Below are positions 1 through 6,581 of a stretch of 10,864 nucleotides of DNA, in pieces (the first letter of the stretch is position 1; every line of letters starts with the position of its first letter). The translations under genes were made by a program, and so were the position numbers. The stretch comes from an uncultured Streptococcus sp. (GTDB lineage: Bacteria > Bacillota > Bacilli > Lactobacillales > Streptococcaceae): contig NZ_CAJPNR010000062.1 of assembly GCF_905372115.1 (NCBI RefSeq), forward strand, positions 1 to 10,864, written 5' to 3'. The notes below the pieces were generated by a model that did not search any database, was not told where the DNA came from, and worked only from the letters and a program-made list of their open reading frames with translations.

Positions 1-1326
1 TCTTCATTGTCAGACGATCCAGCTGATCAAGAAAAAACAATGGCACCAATCTTTGATACTATCATCGACCATATCCCAGCTCCAGTGGACAACTCAAATG
101 AGCCTTTGCAGTTCCAAGTCTCACTCTTGGACTACAATGATTTCGTAGGTCGTATCGGTATCGGACGTGTCTTCCGAGGGACTGTTAAGGTTGGGGACCA
201 AGTTACCCTTTCTAAACTAGACGGAACAACGAAAAACTTCCGTGTTACAAAACTCTTTGGTTTCTTTGGCTTGGAGCGTCGTGAAATCCAAGAAGCAAAA
301 GCGGGTGACCTGATTGCCGTTTCAGGTATGGAAGATATCTTTGTCGGTGAGACGATTACACCGACAGATGCTGTTGAAGCTTTGCCAATTCTGCATATTG
401 ATGAGCCGACTCTGCAGATGACCTTCTTGGTGAATAACTCACCATTTGCTGGTCGTGAAGGGAAATGGGTGACTTCTCGTAAGGTTGAAGAACGCCTGCA
501 AGCTGAACTGCAAACGGATGTATCTCTACGTGTTGAACCAACTGATTCACCAGACAAGTGGATCGTTTCAGGTCGTGGTGAACTACACTTGTCAATCCTG
601 ATTGAAACAATGCGTCGTGAAGGTTATGAGCTGCAAGTATCTCGTCCAGAAGTGATCGTGAAAGAAATCGATGGTGTCAAATGTGAGCCATTTGAGCGCG
701 TCCAAATCGATACACCTGAAGAATATCAAGGCTCGGTCATCCAAAGTCTTTCTGAACGTAAGGGTGAAATGCTGGATATGGTAGCTACTGGTAATGGTCA
801 AACTCGTTTGGTCTTCCTAGTTCCAGCCCGTGGTTTGATTGGTTACTCAACTGAGTTCTTATCCATGACTCGTGGTTACGGGATTATGAACCATACCTTT
901 GATCAATACCTACCACTTATTCCAGGTGAAATCGGTGGCCGCCACCGCGGTGCTCTGGTATCCATCGATGCTGGTAAGGCAACGACCTACTCGATCATGT
1001 CTATCGAAGAGCGCGGAACTATATTTGTCAACCCAGGTACTGAGGTTTATGAAGGAATGATTATCGGTGAAAACTCTCGTGAAAATGACTTGACTGTTAA
1101 CATCACCAAGGCTAAGCAAATGACCAATGTTCGTTCTGCAACCAAGGACCAGACAGCAGTCATCAAGACACCGCGCATTTTGACCTTAGAAGAATCTTTG
1201 GAATTCTTGAATGACGACGAATACATGGAAGTAACGCCAGAATCTATTCGTCTGCGCAAGCAAATTTTAAATAAACAAGAACGCGAAAAAGCCAATAAAA
1301 AGAAAAAATCAGCTGCAGCTGAATAA
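1..1326 (+). CDS. typA: TypA/BipA ribosome-associated GTPase, 3' part (5' end outside window)
   Basis: This is the C-terminal 441 residues of TypA (BipA), a translational GTPase of the EF-G/LepA group that binds ribosomes and is needed for stress and low-temperature growth. The reading frame is open from base 1, reading S-S-L-S-D-D-P-A-D. The TTG at base 7 is therefore an internal leucine codon, not a start. Streptococcal TypA is about 613 residues, so the N-terminal GTPase domain with its P-loop lies outside the window. What remains covers the end of the switch region, the beta-barrel domain II (with GRIGIGRVFRG), the EF-G-like domains III and V (with SGRGELHLSIL), and the TypA-specific C-terminal domain (RGLIGYSTEFLS, GGRHRGALVSI). 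It ends in the usual basic tail, KKKKSAAAE. No terminator follows; a small membrane-protein gene starts 23 bases downstream, so co-transcription is likely. The identification is very secure. Confidence 0.96.
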   Translation, partial: SSLSDDPADQEKTMAPIFDTIIDHIPAPVDNSNEPLQFQVSLLDYNDFVGRIGIGRVFRGTVKVGDQVTLSKLDGTTKNFRVTKLFGFFGLERREIQEAKAGDLIAVSGMEDIFVGETITPTDAVEALPILHIDEPTLQMTFLVNNSPFAGREGKWVTSRKVEERLQAELQTDVSLRVEPTDSPDKWIVSGRGELHLSILIETMRREGYELQVSRPEVIVKEIDGVKCEPFERVQIDTPEEYQGSVIQSLSERKGEMLDMVATGNGQTRLVFLVPARGLIGYSTEFLSMTRGYGIMNHTFDQYLPLIPGEIGGRHRGALVSIDAGKATTYSIMSIEERGTIFVNPGTEVYEGMIIGENSRENDLTVNITKAKQMTNVRSATKDQTAVIKTPRILTLEESLEFLNDDEYMEVTPESIRLRKQILNKQEREKANKKKKSAAAE

Positions 1327-1349
1327 GCAAAAAGGAAAGGAGCAGCAAT

Positions 1350-1619
1350 ATGGTTTATCTTATCATTGGGATTTTAATCCTCTTTTTCTACATTTTTGCT
1401 GTTCCATCCAGTATTAAAGGCACTGTTAATGCTGTGACCATGGTTTTACTGATTGTGGCCTTGATTATCTTATTCGGCTTAGGCATTTTTCAGATTTTCC
1501 AATTGCCAGCTGAATATTTTGTAGGATTTGGCCTATCCGTAGTGACCGTCTTGGCTTTGCGGGATATTAATCGTCTCAAGCCGCCTAAGAAATCAAAAAA
1601 GAATTTTGATGAAGAATAA
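1350..1619 (+). CDS. Small DUF3165-like membrane protein, copy 1
   Basis: This is an 89-residue hydrophobic protein of unknown function. I recognise it as the Streptococcus-restricted DUF3165 type; that name comes from memory of the family, not from a search. Three membrane segments can be read, at about residues 2-18, 29-51 and 57-74. A basic and acidic C-terminal tail follows (PPKKSKKNFDEE), probably cytoplasmic. The start is supported by AAAGGAAAGGAG ending about 8 bases before the ATG. It begins 23 bases after the typA stop with no terminator between, so it probably rides on the typA transcript. A paralogue follows directly, and a hairpin with a T-run begins six bases after this stop. No catalytic motif is visible. 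Confidence 0.82.
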   Translation: MVYLIIGILILFFYIFAVPSSIKGTVNAVTMVLLIVALIILFGLGIFQIFQLPAEYFVGFGLSVVTVLALRDINRLKPPKKSKKNFDEE

Positions 1620-1624
1620 TAAAT

Positions 1625-1677
1625 GAGCAAGAACTTAGGAAGTCGGATAGACGTTTTGAGTTTTTGCTCTTTTTTTT
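1625..1677 (+). terminator. Hairpin with T8 tract between the two DUF3165-like genes
   Basis: GAGCAAGAACTT (1625-1636) pairs with GAGTTTTTGCTC (1658-1669) over 12 positions, with two G-T wobbles, across a 21-base loop. Eight T's follow at 1670-1677. This is the form of an intrinsic terminator or attenuator placed just after the first small gene. The loop is long and the stem A/T-rich, so termination is probably partial. Confidence 0.6.
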
Positions 1678-1694
1678 ACAAAAACAATAGGTTT

Positions 1695-1955
1695 ATGTTT
1701 TATTTGATTGTGGGAATTCTCATTCTCTTATTTTACATTTTTGCTGCTCCGCCTAGCATTCGCGGAACACTCAATGTAGTGACGCTGGTGCTTATCTTGG
1801 TTGTCTTGCTCATCCTCTTAACTCTAGCAGCTTTCCGAATTTTCCAGCTGCCTAGCGAAATCTTCGTCAGCATTGGCGTGACCTTTCTTGCTTATTTTGC
1901 CTTGCGGGATTTAGCGAGAATGCCCGTCAAGAAAAAAGAAAAGAAAAACCTATAA
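1695..1955 (+). CDS. Small DUF3165-like membrane protein, copy 2
   Basis: This 86-residue paralogue of the preceding gene shares the layout YLI-GILIL-FYIFA-P-SI-GT and the motif FRIFQLPSE, ending in a lysine-rich tail (KKKEKKNL). It has the same three predicted membrane segments. I chose ATG 1695 because the alignment with copy 1 begins exactly there (MFYLIVGILIL against MVYLIIGILIL). An in-frame ATG at 1623 would add 24 polar residues with no counterpart in copy 1, and their codons run through the terminator-like hairpin. Neither start has a good ribosome site: there is only AATAGG before 1695 and nothing convincing before 1623. Expression may depend on read-through and translational coupling. 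The stop codon lies inside the stem of the following terminator. Function is unknown. Confidence 0.72.
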   Translation: MFYLIVGILILLFYIFAAPPSIRGTLNVVTLVLILVVLLILLTLAAFRIFQLPSEIFVSIGVTFLAYFALRDLARMPVKKKEKKNL

Positions 1956-1984
1956 AAGCGGTCTTGCTTTTATAGGTTCTTTTT
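1947..1984. terminator. Bidirectional intrinsic terminator between convergent units
   Basis: AACCTATAAAAGC (1947-1959) and GCTTTTATAGGTT (1966-1978) are perfect 13-base arms around a six-base loop. CTTTTT follows on the plus strand, and the A-run before the stem gives a T-rich tail on the minus strand. It ends the typA/DUF3165 block from the left and the hydrolase operon from the right. The last codons of both convergent genes touch it. Confidence 0.9.
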
Positions 1985-2834
1985 ATGCTCCAAAATGCTG
2001 GTGCAAGATAGCAAAGTAGTCTTCTGGATTGTGGAGAAATGGGAAGTGGCCGCTGTTTTTAATCGTGAACACCTGAGCGCTGGGATAGCGGCTGATGACA
2101 AAGTGCATGCTGGCACCAAAAATATCATTGTCACCGAAAGTCACGGTAATAGGAAAAGCAGGATGTTCTAGGCGGGGCAAGAGAGGATAGGCCATAATTT
2201 CCTTTCTTGTCTGATTGCCTGCCCGGACTGAAACATTGCTCAAGTTAAACGTCACATCGCGAAAGGCTGGATAGTCGGCATTGTAATTGCGAGCAACCTG
2301 ACGATAGAGAGCCTGCGAAGCCTTGGAACTGCCAAGACCTCCCAGCAGAGAATAGATTCCCATTTTCAGCCATTTGATAGTCGTGCAGTGATTTTTATTG
2401 TAATTCATCATTTCCTTTTCCATTTGTTTCCACTGCTTGCCCGTGCCTGTTCCCGGCGAGGAAAGAAAGAGACTAAGGAGCCGCTCAGGGATTTTGCTGG
2501 CGTAGATTTGCGCGTACAATCCACCCCAGGAATGCCCCAAAAGGTGAAATTTATCTACATTGAAGTGGTCGGCGATTGTGTTGATGTCTGCAATGTAGGC
2601 CTCCATGCTGTAGTCGCCACTCGGACAGGGCGATTTCCTCGTTCCCCGCTGGTGAAAGACAATCAGTTGATAATCTTTTTCGAGCTTAGGGATAAAGAGC
2701 TTGAAGTCATCAGGCGTTCCCGGTCCACCGTGCAGCAGGATAATCGTTTCCTTGTCAGGATTGGGATAGCAAACGGTGTAGAGTTGGTCGGAGCCGTTTT
2801 GAATCATTGTTTCGATTTTTTGAGAATGGGTCAT
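1983..2834 (-). CDS. Alpha/beta hydrolase, proline iminopeptidase-like (S33 type)
   Basis: This is a 283-residue soluble alpha/beta-hydrolase with no signal peptide, so it is probably cytoplasmic. Visible motifs are the oxyanion loop HGGPG (35-39), HQRG (61-64), the nucleophile elbow GHSWGG (100-105, Ser102), an acid in FGDND (Asp235 or Asp237) and the catalytic His263 in NSGHFPF. HGGPG together with (D)QRG is the pattern of the prolyl iminopeptidase family, which removes N-terminal proline from peptides. Here the usual Asp of DQRG is His, so the substrate may differ, and esterase or other amidase activity is possible. The start is MTHSQK at 2834, with AGAAAGGAAAG just upstream. An in-frame ATG at 2867 would overlap the preceding gene and lacks a ribosome site. 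It lies 14 bases after the stop of the upstream serine hydrolase and is the last gene of the operon, ending at the shared terminator. Confidence 0.86.
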   Translation of the reverse strand: MTHSQKIETMIQNGSDQLYTVCYPNPDKETIILLHGGPGTPDDFKLFIPKLEKDYQLIVFHQRGTRKSPCPSGDYSMEAYIADINTIADHFNVDKFHLLGHSWGGLYAQIYASKIPERLLSLFLSSPGTGTGKQWKQMEKEMMNYNKNHCTTIKWLKMGIYSLLGGLGSSKASQALYRQVARNYNADYPAFRDVTFNLSNVSVRAGNQTRKEIMAYPLLPRLEHPAFPITVTFGDNDIFGASMHFVISRYPSAQVFTIKNSGHFPFLHNPEDYFAILHQHFGA

Positions 2835-2848
2835 AACTTTCCTTTCTT

Positions 2849-4642
2849 TTAGTAGAGCGTCCACCACTGATATAGGCTCCAGTAGAGGAGATTGAGAACG
2901 ACGATAAGTGAAGCACTGCTGGTCAAGTAGGTCAAGATTTTTCGACCCTTGCTCACTTGGAATTTTGAGCGCAGGAAGAATGAGGCAATAAGGCTAACCA
3001 GGAGGCTAACTCCCACAGCTGCAAAGCCCATAGAAAGCCAAACACGGCTGTTTGGTGAGGAATGTAGACTCAGGACGCTTTGGATAAAGAAGTAAAGCAG
3101 GAGCATGGTAGATAGAATGAACCCGCAAGTCAGGTATTGCCAGAGCGACCAAGCAAGCGGTGTAAGTTTGTGATTTTTCCGCTTGAAAAGAAGCCGATAG
3201 AGTTTGACCAGTAAAGCAGATACAGGGATGAGGAGGGCATAGAAAGCAGCGAGGCACCACAAGACGAGACTGCCGTAATCCTTGACTACATCCCATGTGG
3301 AAAGTTTAAGGTAGTCTGCGATAGGCAATTTCAGCCGTTCTTGCTTGCCGTTTTTCTCCAATTCCCAGTATTTTTGAGTGACAAATTTACTATTTTTCTC
3401 AAGATAGTTAGTTATTGGCGGAGCAATGCGCGTGATTGATAAGGCATTGGTGAAAACGCGACTTGAGCGATAAACGCCCGGTTTAAACTCTGCTTTTATC
3501 TTCTCTGAAGTAGTTGCCTTGTTTCCATAAATCAGCTCAGGAATTTTTTTAAGATAGTTACTTTCGTATTGTTGATTGGTTAAAATGACGGTAGCGATAC
3601 CTGATTTGAAATCCAAAGTTAATATGGATGAAAAGCCAGCCGTATTACCACCGTGACCGAGGATAACGCGGTCTTGATAAAGGTCACTCCAAAATCCGTG
3701 AGCATTGATTGGGAGTTTGCTATCAGGAAAAGTCGAAGTCGCCGTATAAAGGGTGTCCCAAGTTTCCGCGCGCCTAAAAAGTGTCTTCTTTTGCAGGAGT
3801 GCTTGGGCAAAGGTCTTAAAGTCTTTCAAAGTTCCTGTTGCTCGCCCGCTCGGATAGTAAGGATTAGGCTTGTTTGCCTCGCCAATCAGCTGACCGTCTG
3901 AGGTGTAGCCCTTGATTTCCTTGCGTTTTTCGACCACATAGTCATTATCCGAAAAATCGGGCAAAATAGCGGTGTGCTTCATACCTAAGGGCTGAAAAAT
4001 ATGCTCGTGCACATAGTCAGCGTAAGATTGTCCGCTAATCCGCTCGACGATGTAGCCAGCAAGCACCGTTCCAAAATTGGAATAAGCAGTTATTGTCCCC
4101 GGCTCATAGGCTTGAATAATCGGCGCCTTTTGTAGCGTATGGGCTAGGTCTTTGTCTTCATTTTTGGCCAAGTCAACATCTGCGAAGCCTGCTTGGTGGT
4201 TCATGAGGTCAAGCATGGTAATGGGTTTGTCAAATTTGAGCTTGCTTTTGAGAAAATCCTTGGGCAGATACTCTTTGATGTCGGTTTTTAGGTCAATTTT
4301 CCCCTCTTCCCAGAGCTGCATGACGCTGACCCAGACGGTTAATTTCGTTACAGAGCCCCACTCGAAAACTGAGTTGTCATCCACCGCCCACTTTTTTTCC
4401 TTGTCTACATAGCCAAAATTATTTTGGTAAATGGTTTGACCGTCCTTGTCAAAAATAGATGTTGCCAGTCCTGCGCTGGTTTTCTCGTTTTTCTGATAAT
4501 AATCCTCAATCTTCTGTCCGATTTGGTCGTAAGATGTCCCCGACGGCAATTTTTGCTCATCGGCTCGAACTTGCGCTACTCCAAAAGCGAGCAAGCCGCA
4601 AGTCAGCAGCGCCACAGTGCTCTTCAAAAATGATGTTTTCAT
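2849..4642 (-). CDS. Membrane-anchored class C beta-lactamase/PBP4*-family serine hydrolase, copy C
   Basis: A 597-residue exported serine hydrolase of the Pfam beta-lactamase family (class C beta-lactamase, DD-carboxypeptidase, EstB and FmtA relatives). Residues 1-28 form a signal peptide with probable cleavage after VRA. The catalytic domain (about 30-375) shows SVTK (97-100, nucleophile Ser97 and Lys100), YSN (187-189) and HGG (330-332, the KTG equivalent). A linker (375-450) leads to four hydrophobic segments at about 457-480, 497-522, 535-557 and 568-592. The catalytic domain should therefore face outside, tethered at both ends before signal cleavage. The substrate cannot be read from sequence: wall D-alanyl peptides or esters, other peptides and beta-lactams are all possible. 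It is third in the operon, 16 bases after copy B and 14 before the alpha/beta hydrolase. The ribosome site is a modest AGAAAGG. Trp85 replaces a Leu shared by copies A and B. Confidence 0.92.
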   Translation of the reverse strand: MKTSFLKSTVALLTCGLLAFGVAQVRADEQKLPSGTSYDQIGQKIEDYYQKNEKTSAGLATSIFDKDGQTIYQNNFGYVDKEKKWAVDDNSVFEWGSVTKLTVWVSVMQLWEEGKIDLKTDIKEYLPKDFLKSKLKFDKPITMLDLMNHQAGFADVDLAKNEDKDLAHTLQKAPIIQAYEPGTITAYSNFGTVLAGYIVERISGQSYADYVHEHIFQPLGMKHTAILPDFSDNDYVVEKRKEIKGYTSDGQLIGEANKPNPYYPSGRATGTLKDFKTFAQALLQKKTLFRRAETWDTLYTATSTFPDSKLPINAHGFWSDLYQDRVILGHGGNTAGFSSILTLDFKSGIATVILTNQQYESNYLKKIPELIYGNKATTSEKIKAEFKPGVYRSSRVFTNALSITRIAPPITNYLEKNSKFVTQKYWELEKNGKQERLKLPIADYLKLSTWDVVKDYGSLVLWCLAAFYALLIPVSALLVKLYRLLFKRKNHKLTPLAWSLWQYLTCGFILSTMLLLYFFIQSVLSLHSSPNSRVWLSMGFAAVGVSLLVSLIASFFLRSKFQVSKGRKILTYLTSSASLIVVLNLLYWSLYQWWTLY

Positions 4643-4783
4643 GATACTTACCTTTCTATTAAAGTGCCCACCATTGGTACAGGCCCCAATAAAGGATATT
4701 GAGAACGACGATAAGTGAAGCGCTGCTGGTCAAGTAGGTCAAGATTTTTCTGCCTTTGCTGACTTGGAATTTTGAACGCAGAA
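4627..4783. repeat. Duplicated gene-junction segment, copy 1
   Basis: This segment covers the start of copy C, the 16-base gap, and the end of copy B. It matches 6425-6581 at a constant offset of 1798 bases with about seven mismatches in 157. The non-coding gap itself is identical. A third, more diverged version of the gene-end part is at 2861-2976. This is the footprint expected from tandem duplication, or from later gene conversion between copies. Confidence 0.85.
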
Positions 4784-6440
4784 GAATTGGCAAAACAGAA
4801 CTAGCAAGAAGCAGCAGACCCGTTATTGCAAAGATGACATAGAGCCAAGCACTGTTATTTGGCGAGCCGCTGATGTTCATATTATATTGCACGATGAGAA
4901 TGGTTATGAGTACAGTGGACAAAACAAGTCCGCAAGTCAGATAATGCCAGAGCGACCAAGCAAGTGTCACAGGTTTGCGGTTTGTCCGCTTGGCAAGGAG
5001 CCGGTAGAGCTTGACCAGTAAAGCAGATACCAAACTAAGAAGAGCATAGAAGATTGCTAACCCCCATAGGATGACACTGCCGAATTCTTTGGCAACTTCC
5101 CAGTTAGATAGTTTAAAGTAATCAGAAACTGGGCGCTTGATAAATTCTCGCTTACCGACTTTCTCCAAGCTCCAGTAAAATCGATTTTCACTATTTTTAT
5201 CAATATAGAAGGTCGCCATATTTAGTCGCGCAATGGATAAAGGCCCAAAGAATTGACTAGCGTCACGATAAAAGCCGGGTTTGAGTTCTTCTTTCTTTTT
5301 GTTGGGAACATCTTTCTTTTGCCCATAGACCAGCTCGGGAATTTTCTCAACATAATTTTTCTCGCCCAGTTGGTTCGTTAAAATGACAGCAGCGATACCT
5401 GATTTTAAGTCTAAGGTCAAACTTGATGAAAAACCAGCTGTATTACCACCGTGCCCGAGGATAACTTGGTCTTGATAAAGGTCACTCCAAAAACCATGAG
5501 CATTGGTAGGAAGATCGCTATCAGGATAGTTAGAGGTTGCTGTATAAAGGGTGTCCCAAGTCTCTGAACGCTTAAAAAGTGTCTTCTTTTGCAGGAGTGC
5601 CTGAGCGAATGCCTTGAAATCTTCCAAGGTTCCTGTTGCTCGCCCAGCAGGGTACATTTCTATTAGATATGGAGCTTCGCCAATCAACCGACCGTCTCTA
5701 GTGTAACCTTTGACTTCCTTACGTTTTTCTACTACATAGGGATTATCTGATAAATCGGGTAAGAGAGCGGTGTGCCTCATATCTAAAGGTTCAAAGATAT
5801 GCTCGTGGACATAGTCAGCATAAGATTGTCTGCTAATCCGCTCGACGATATATCCTGCCAGAGCCGTCCCAAAGTTAGAGTAGGCTGTCACTGTTCCCGG
5901 CTCATAGGCTTGATAGATATGTACTTTTTTGAGCGTATCTCCCAAGTTCTTACTAGTTCCCTTGGCAAGCCCCGTGTCTCCAAAGCCTGCTTGGTGGTTC
6001 ATCAGATCCAGCATGGTGATTGGCTTGTCGTATGTGAGCTTGCCTTTGAGAAAATCCTTGGGCAGATACTCTTTTATATCTGTTTTAAGGTCAATCTTGC
6101 CTTCTTCCCAAAGCTGCATGACGCTGACCCAGACGGTCAACTTGGTGGCAGAGCCCCACTCGAAAACTGAGTTGTCATCCACCGCCAACTTTTTTTCCTT
6201 GTCTACATAGCCAAAATTATTTTGGTAAATGGTTTGTCCGTCCTTGTCAAAAACAGATGTCGCCAGTCCCGCACTGGTTTTTTCGTGTTCCTTGTAGTAA
6301 TCCTCAATTTTCTGACCAATTTGGTCGTAAGGCGTGCCTGACGGCAACTTCTGCTGGTCAGCGTAAGCGTGACCAGCTCCCAGAGCGAGCAAGCCGCAAG
6401 TCAGCACAGTTAAGCAATGTTTAAAAAATGATGTTTTCAT
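4659..6440 (-). CDS. Membrane-anchored class C beta-lactamase/PBP4*-family serine hydrolase, copy B
   Basis: A 593-residue paralogue of its neighbours. The signal peptide occupies residues 1-28 (cleavage after AYA), and its sequence departs from the VRA version of copies A and C. The catalytic set is intact: SATK (97-100), YSN (187-189) and HGG (330-332), all at the same numbers as in copy C. Four C-terminal membrane segments occupy about 453-476, 492-517, 531-553 and 564-589. It is closest to copy C through the catalytic domain. It differs most at residues 153-177, 254-263 and the 375-440 linker. It sits 16 bases after copy A and 16 before copy C, and the two junctions are almost the same DNA. 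The ribosome site AGAAAGG matches that of copy C. The probable role is the same kind of extracellular hydrolysis, possibly with shifted specificity; this is inferred from the loop differences. Confidence 0.92.
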   Translation of the reverse strand: MKTSFFKHCLTVLTCGLLALGAGHAYADQQKLPSGTPYDQIGQKIEDYYKEHEKTSAGLATSVFDKDGQTIYQNNFGYVDKEKKLAVDDNSVFEWGSATKLTVWVSVMQLWEEGKIDLKTDIKEYLPKDFLKGKLTYDKPITMLDLMNHQAGFGDTGLAKGTSKNLGDTLKKVHIYQAYEPGTVTAYSNFGTALAGYIVERISRQSYADYVHEHIFEPLDMRHTALLPDLSDNPYVVEKRKEVKGYTRDGRLIGEAPYLIEMYPAGRATGTLEDFKAFAQALLQKKTLFKRSETWDTLYTATSNYPDSDLPTNAHGFWSDLYQDQVILGHGGNTAGFSSSLTLDLKSGIAAVILTNQLGEKNYVEKIPELVYGQKKDVPNKKKEELKPGFYRDASQFFGPLSIARLNMATFYIDKNSENRFYWSLEKVGKREFIKRPVSDYFKLSNWEVAKEFGSVILWGLAIFYALLSLVSALLVKLYRLLAKRTNRKPVTLAWSLWHYLTCGLVLSTVLITILIVQYNMNISGSPNNSAWLYVIFAITGLLLLASSVLPILLRSKFQVSKGRKILTYLTSSASLIVVLNILYWGLYQWWAL

Positions 6441-6581
6441 GATACTTACCTTTCTATTAAAGTGCCCACCACTGGTAAAGGCTCCAATAAAGGATATTGA
6501 GAACGACGATAAGTGAAGCGCTGCTGGTCAAGTAGGTCAAGATTTTTCGACCCTTGCTCACTTGGAATTTTGAACGCAGAA
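6425..6581. repeat. Duplicated gene-junction segment, copy 2
   Basis: Partner of the segment at 4627-4783. It spans the start of copy B, the 16-base gap and the end of copy A. Similarity drops sharply just past 6581, where the membrane domains diverge. Confidence 0.85.

Noticed and set aside
7..9. TTG as the start codon of the first gene
   Set aside because: The frame is open to base 1 and the sequence continues an internal TypA segment (S-S-L-S-D-D-P), so the TTG is an internal leucine codon.
2388..2852. Plus-strand open frame of 154 codons opposite the alpha/beta hydrolase
   Set aside because: It is antisense to a gene with a full set of catalytic motifs, has no ribosome site, and its product has no recognisable composition.
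2835..2867. Eleven-residue N-terminal extension of the alpha/beta hydrolase starting at ATG 2867
   Set aside because: It would overlap the preceding gene and has no ribosome site; AGAAAGGAAAG sits just before the ATG at 2834.
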